This document shows, in pieces, positions 7,581 to 9,996 of a stretch of DNA of 9,996 nt; the first letter of the stretch is position 1, and the number at the start of each line of letters is the position of its first letter. The translations under genes and the position numbers were made by a program. The stretch comes from an uncultured Sutterella sp. (GTDB taxonomy: Bacteria; Pseudomonadota; Gammaproteobacteria; Burkholderiales; Burkholderiaceae_F): assembly GCA_900554375.1 (NCBI GenBank), contig USHK01000030.1, forward strand, positions 1-9,996, written 5' to 3'. The notes under the pieces are model-generated. The model did not search any database. It saw nothing but the letters and a program-made list of their open reading frames with translations, and was not told where the DNA came from.

Positions 7581-8528
7581 ATGAATAACACTTTAAAAGG
7601 CATGATGATGGCCGGTCTGGCTGCTGTTTTTTGGGGATCCATGGGTGTAGCCGGACAATATCTCCTTCAAAACTGTCACTTTACACCGATGGATTTGATC
7701 TCCATCAGAATGCTTCTTGCCGGCTCCATCTTTGTTGGCATCGAGTTCTTTCTTTTAAAGAAGAGGGCTTTGAAAGTCTTTGAAACCAAGCAAAATATTA
7801 TTGATTTAGTAATTTACACGCTAACAATTATTGGTACTCAATTAACTTTTTTTGTGTGTATTCAATATGCAAACGCGCCTTTTGCCGCCGTTTTAACAGC
7901 GACAGTTCCACTTTGGATCATGTTGTTCATGGTGGTATTTCAGCATAAGCGGCTGACGGTGAAAGAAATCTTATGCGGCCTTGTTGCAGTTTCAGGCGTG
8001 GTTTTAGTGGTGACGGGCGGATCCTTTAAAAACTTCAACGTTTCGGGTATCGGTTTTTGGGCTGGAATAGGCTCCGGAATCACCGGCGCTTTTTACGTTC
8101 TTTTGCCTCAAAAATTTATAGCGCGTGTGGGATCCGGATTAGCGACCAGCTGGGCGCTGCTGCTTACTGGAGTAACTGTGACGTTGTTCAGTCATTTCTG
8201 GAATGAGCCTTTGGACTGGACAGTTTATTCAGTTTTGGCATATGCGTTTATCGTGTTATTCGGAACGATTGCGGCTTTTTGGCTTTTCCAAGCAGCCGCC
8301 GAAATTATTCCCGCGGATGTCGCCGGCATGATGGAGACCTTCGATCCGGTAGCAGCAACGCTTTTGAGTATGATCTTCTTAGGGGTTAGTGTGAATTCCT
8401 GGGAATGCATTGGCGGGGCTTTGATCCTTGGGGCTGTCGCTTTTCTTGCGGTTCCTTCGAAACATCCGTTTTTAATTCATTATTCCAGAAAGGCGAAGGC
8501 TCGTTTTTCTCAAACGGATAAAGATTAG
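7581..8528 (+). CDS. DMT-superfamily (EamA) membrane transporter
   Basis: From ATG 7581 the product has 315 residues, the normal size for a ten-helix drug/metabolite exporter of the inner membrane. It has two tandem EamA repeats, about residues 8-146 and 157-292. The first starts with GLAAVFWGSMGVAGQYLL and carries ANAPFAAVLTATVPLW at 97-112, a typical family block around the end of the repeat's third and fourth helices. The second has GITGAFYVLLPQKF at 167-179 and the late METFDPVAATLLSMIFLG block at 250-268. The C-terminal tail (about 293-315) is short, basic and cytoplasmic. The substrate cannot be told from sequence; relatives export amino acids, metabolites or toxic compounds. It is divergent from dinB, with 143 bases between the start codons, and stands alone before the CRISPR array. 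The frame remains open back to a TTG at 7440, but the ribosome binding site decides for 7581. Confidence 0.88.
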   Translation: MNNTLKGMMMAGLAAVFWGSMGVAGQYLLQNCHFTPMDLISIRMLLAGSIFVGIEFFLLKKRALKVFETKQNIIDLVIYTLTIIGTQLTFFVCIQYANAPFAAVLTATVPLWIMLFMVVFQHKRLTVKEILCGLVAVSGVVLVVTGGSFKNFNVSGIGFWAGIGSGITGAFYVLLPQKFIARVGSGLATSWALLLTGVTVTLFSHFWNEPLDWTVYSVLAYAFIVLFGTIAAFWLFQAAAEIIPADVAGMMETFDPVAATLLSMIFLGVSVNSWECIGGALILGAVAFLAVPSKHPFLIHYSRKAKARFSQTDKD

Positions 8529-8582
8529 AAGGTCAAGATCTAGGGCAACCTTGAGTTTTATTCTTGTTTCTTTTTGAAAAGG

Positions 8583-8598
8583 GTTGTTTGTACGAAAC
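8583..8598 (+). repeat. Possible remnant of a further decayed CRISPR repeat
   Basis: GTTGTTTGTACGAAAC combines the central GTTGTTTG of the array repeat (positions 10-17) with a TA..GAAAC end, as if the middle had been deleted. It lies 50 bases before the first recognisable repeat. On the minus strand the same bases contain CAAACAAC, complementary to the repeat, so an anti-repeat is another reading. The match is short and may be chance. Confidence 0.25.
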
Positions 8599-8601
8599 TG
8601 G

Positions 8602-8630
8602 ATAGCCGAAAAACGAAGCTATTTTCTCTT
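8602..8630 (+). terminator. Weak candidate terminator after the DMT transporter
   Basis: ATAGC (8602-8606) can pair with GCTAT (8618-8622), extended by two G-T wobbles, and is followed by TTTTCTCTT to 8630. The stem is short and the loop is 11 bases, so it is a weak terminator at best. It lies about 75 bases after the transporter stop and would insulate the CRISPR array from upstream transcription. The rest of 8529-8648 is AT-rich, with no gene seen. Confidence 0.3.
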
Positions 8631-8648
8631 GAGCTTACCGAATATCTT

Positions 8649-8684
8649 GTTCCTGTTGTAATTAGAAAGATGTGGTATTGAAAC
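8649..8684. repeat. Highly degenerate terminal CRISPR repeat
   Basis: This unit is exactly 36 bases and keeps the 3' half of the consensus (GGTATTGAAAC at its end) but differs at positions 4, 6, 9, 12, 13, 16, 20, 21 and 26. It is spaced from the next repeat by a normal 35-base spacer, which confirms it as part of the array. Strong decay of an end repeat is usual at the old end. An alternative is that it is the anti-repeat of a minus-strand tracrRNA, since it is complementary to plus-strand crRNA with scattered mismatches, but I see no clear terminator downstream on that strand. Confidence 0.8.
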
Positions 8685-9962
8685 GGCCCGTACATTGCGG
8701 CGGACTTACCGAATATCGAGTTTCAGTAGTTGATTTAAGAATGTAGTATTGAAATCCGGGTATCAGTAACTGCCATCGCTTACCTCCGCGTTTCAGTGTT
8801 GTTTGAAGAATGTAGTATTGAAACAATAACCTTTGAAGGATTGAATACGCCCTGATTGAAGTTTCAGTAGTTGTTTGAAGAATGTAGTATTGAAACCCAT
8901 TTATCGGCATCGGCCTCGAACTGCTCCCAGTTTCAGTAGTTGTTTGAAGAATGTAGTATTGAAACGATACTAAAAACGCCAGCGCAACTATCAAGGAAAC
9001 GTTTCAGTAGTTGTTTGAAGAATGTAGTATTGAAACATAGCAAGCAGCGTTACATAGTTTGCAAAGGCGGACGGTTTCAGTAGTTGTTTGAAGAATGTAG
9101 TATTGAAACTTCCGCAGAACAATAAACGGAAGGAGGCGTGAGGTATTTCAGTAGTTGTTTGAAGAATGTAGTATTGAAACCAGATTGCTAAATACATGAG
9201 CGAAAAGAACCCTCAGTTTCAGTAGTTGTTTGAAGAATGTAGTATTGAAACACGGCGCTCCGGTCCGCATTGACCTCGAGTATTAAGTTTCAGTAGTTGT
9301 TTGAAGAATGTAGTATTGAAACTGCGTCCTCCGTTGTCTCGACTAATGGGCGACTGTGTTTCAGTAGTTGTTTGAAGAATGTAGTATTGAAACTGTTGTA
9401 GGCGGCGCAAACATTGCTCACGCGGTGTTTCAGTAGTTGTTTGAAGAATGTAGTATTGAAACCGCCATACGTTTTTACGGTCGTGCTCGGCGTGATTTGT
9501 TTCAGTAGTTGTTTGAAGAATGTAGTATTGAAACCCTGCTGTAGCAGTTCCGTTTGTCAAAGAGAAAGAGGTTTCAGTAGTTGTTTGAAGAATGTAGTAT
9601 TGAAACAAATCGGCGATACCGCGGGCGGTGTCCTTATACAGTTTCAGTAGTTGTTTGAAGAATGTAGTATTGAAACTCGTTACGAACAGAAGAAACGGGG
9701 CCGGACAGTCGTGTTTCAGTAGTTGTTTGAAGAATGTAGTATTGAAACGAAGCCCCGGGGCCTGATTCATTGACTGCACAGAGGTTTCAGTAGTTGTTTG
9801 AAGAATGTAGTATTGAAACAGACTTACCGAAAGGCTTTCATAAAGACTTCGGAAAGTTTCAGTAGTTGTTTGAAGAATGTAGTATTGAAACTCCCCTGAA
9901 TCTCTTCAGGCGGTGCGTAATACGCTGTTTCAGTAGTTGTTTGAAGAATGTAGTATTGAAAC
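8649..9962. CRISPR. CRISPR array, 19 repeats and 18 spacers, type II-B-like repeat, truncated on the right
   Basis: The 36-base consensus starts GTTTCAGTAGTTGTTTGAAG and ends AATGTAGTATTGAAAC, with GTTTCA and TGAAAC as inverted ends. Repeats start at 8649, 8720, 8790, 8861, 8930, 9001, 9074, 9145, 9216, 9287, 9358, 9427, 9499, 9571, 9641, 9713, 9784, 9856 and 9927. The 18 spacers are 33-37 bases (mostly 35) and all differ. Variants: 8649 has 9 mismatches, 8720 has 3, 8790 lacks one base (35 long), 9145 starts with A; the other 15 are identical. Erosion at the left marks that side as the old, acquisition-distal end. GTTTCAGTAGTTG resembles the start of type II-B repeats (Francisella GTTTCAGTTGCTG; Legionella GTTTCAGTGGTTG, both from memory), which suggests crRNAs read on the plus strand. 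The ATTGAAAC end is also seen in class 1 repeats, so subtype and strand are not settled. No cas gene is present in the window, and sequencing adapter follows the last repeat. Confidence 0.98.
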
Positions 9963-9996
9963 TGTCTCTTATACACATCTCCGAGCCCACGAGACG
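9962..9996. other. Illumina Nextera adapter sequence (artefact)
   Basis: Bases 9962-9995 match the reverse complement of the Nextera read-2 transposase adapter: CTGTCTCTTATACACATCT (the 19-base mosaic end) then CCGAGCCCACGAGAC. The first C coincides with the last base of the final repeat. Base 9996 would be the first base of an index. This is read-through of a short library insert that was assembled into the contig end; it is not genomic and is not a 19th spacer. Confidence 0.97.

Noticed and set aside
9414..9650. Plus-strand open frame within the array
   Set aside because: Also a translation of repeats (SSCLKNVVLK units), not a gene.
8662..9779. Minus-strand open frames with repeated peptide FQYYILQTTTET
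   Set aside because: They are translations of the CRISPR repeats and spacers; periodicity follows the 36-base repeat, and there are no start sites or family resemblance.
9895..9910. Perfect 6-bp hairpin (CCTGAA-TCTC-TTCAGG) in spacer 18
   Set aside because: A short palindrome inside one spacer is most likely inherited from the protospacer or chance; no T-run and no repeat in other spacers.
9963..9996. A 19th, partial spacer after the last repeat
   Set aside because: The sequence is the Nextera adapter, not genomic DNA.

Overview
This looks like chromosomal sequence from a proteobacterium of moderate GC content, read as the end of a draft or metagenome contig. The protein set fits this: a MobB/MoeA/MoaE molybdenum cofactor cluster, an 865-residue ClpB disaggregase, DNA polymerase IV, and MFS and DMT transporters. 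The CRISPR repeat resembles, from memory, type II-B repeats of Francisella and Legionella. A betaproteobacterial Sutterella/Parasutterella-type host would fit, but this is inference and not proven by the sequence.

Layout. Bases 1-69 hold the last 22 codons of an unidentified plus-strand gene, followed by a strong intrinsic terminator whose T-run directly abuts the mobB start codon. Bases 116-2289 are a tight plus-strand cofactor operon, mobB-moeA-moaE, with a 7-base overlap and then a 9-base gap. These genes insert molybdenum into molybdopterin (MoeA), make the dithiolene (MoaE, with a MoaD not encoded here) and support the guanine dinucleotide step (MobB). clpB (2404-5001) follows after a 114-base gap and ends in a long terminator hairpin. 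An MFS transporter (5114-6340) converges on dinB (6337-7437, minus strand), and their stop codons share a TTAA. A short divergent intergenic region leads to a DMT/EamA-family exporter, best started at 7581.

From 8649 to 9962 there is a CRISPR array of 19 repeats and 18 spacers. The left end is clearly decayed: the first repeat has 9 mismatches, the second 3, the third a 1-base deletion. The right side is nearly uniform. No cas gene is present in the window. The last 34 bases are not biology: they match the Illumina Nextera read-2 adapter, so the contig stops inside the array and the missing cas genes may lie beyond that artificial end.

The points most worth a second look are the adapter-truncated array, the II-B-like repeat with long 33-37 base spacers, the duplicated 13-base word next to the two oldest repeats, a possible promoter inside each repeat, and the terminator fused to the mobB start codon. 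No unmistakably new protein system is visible; the CRISPR locus is the only accessory system here.
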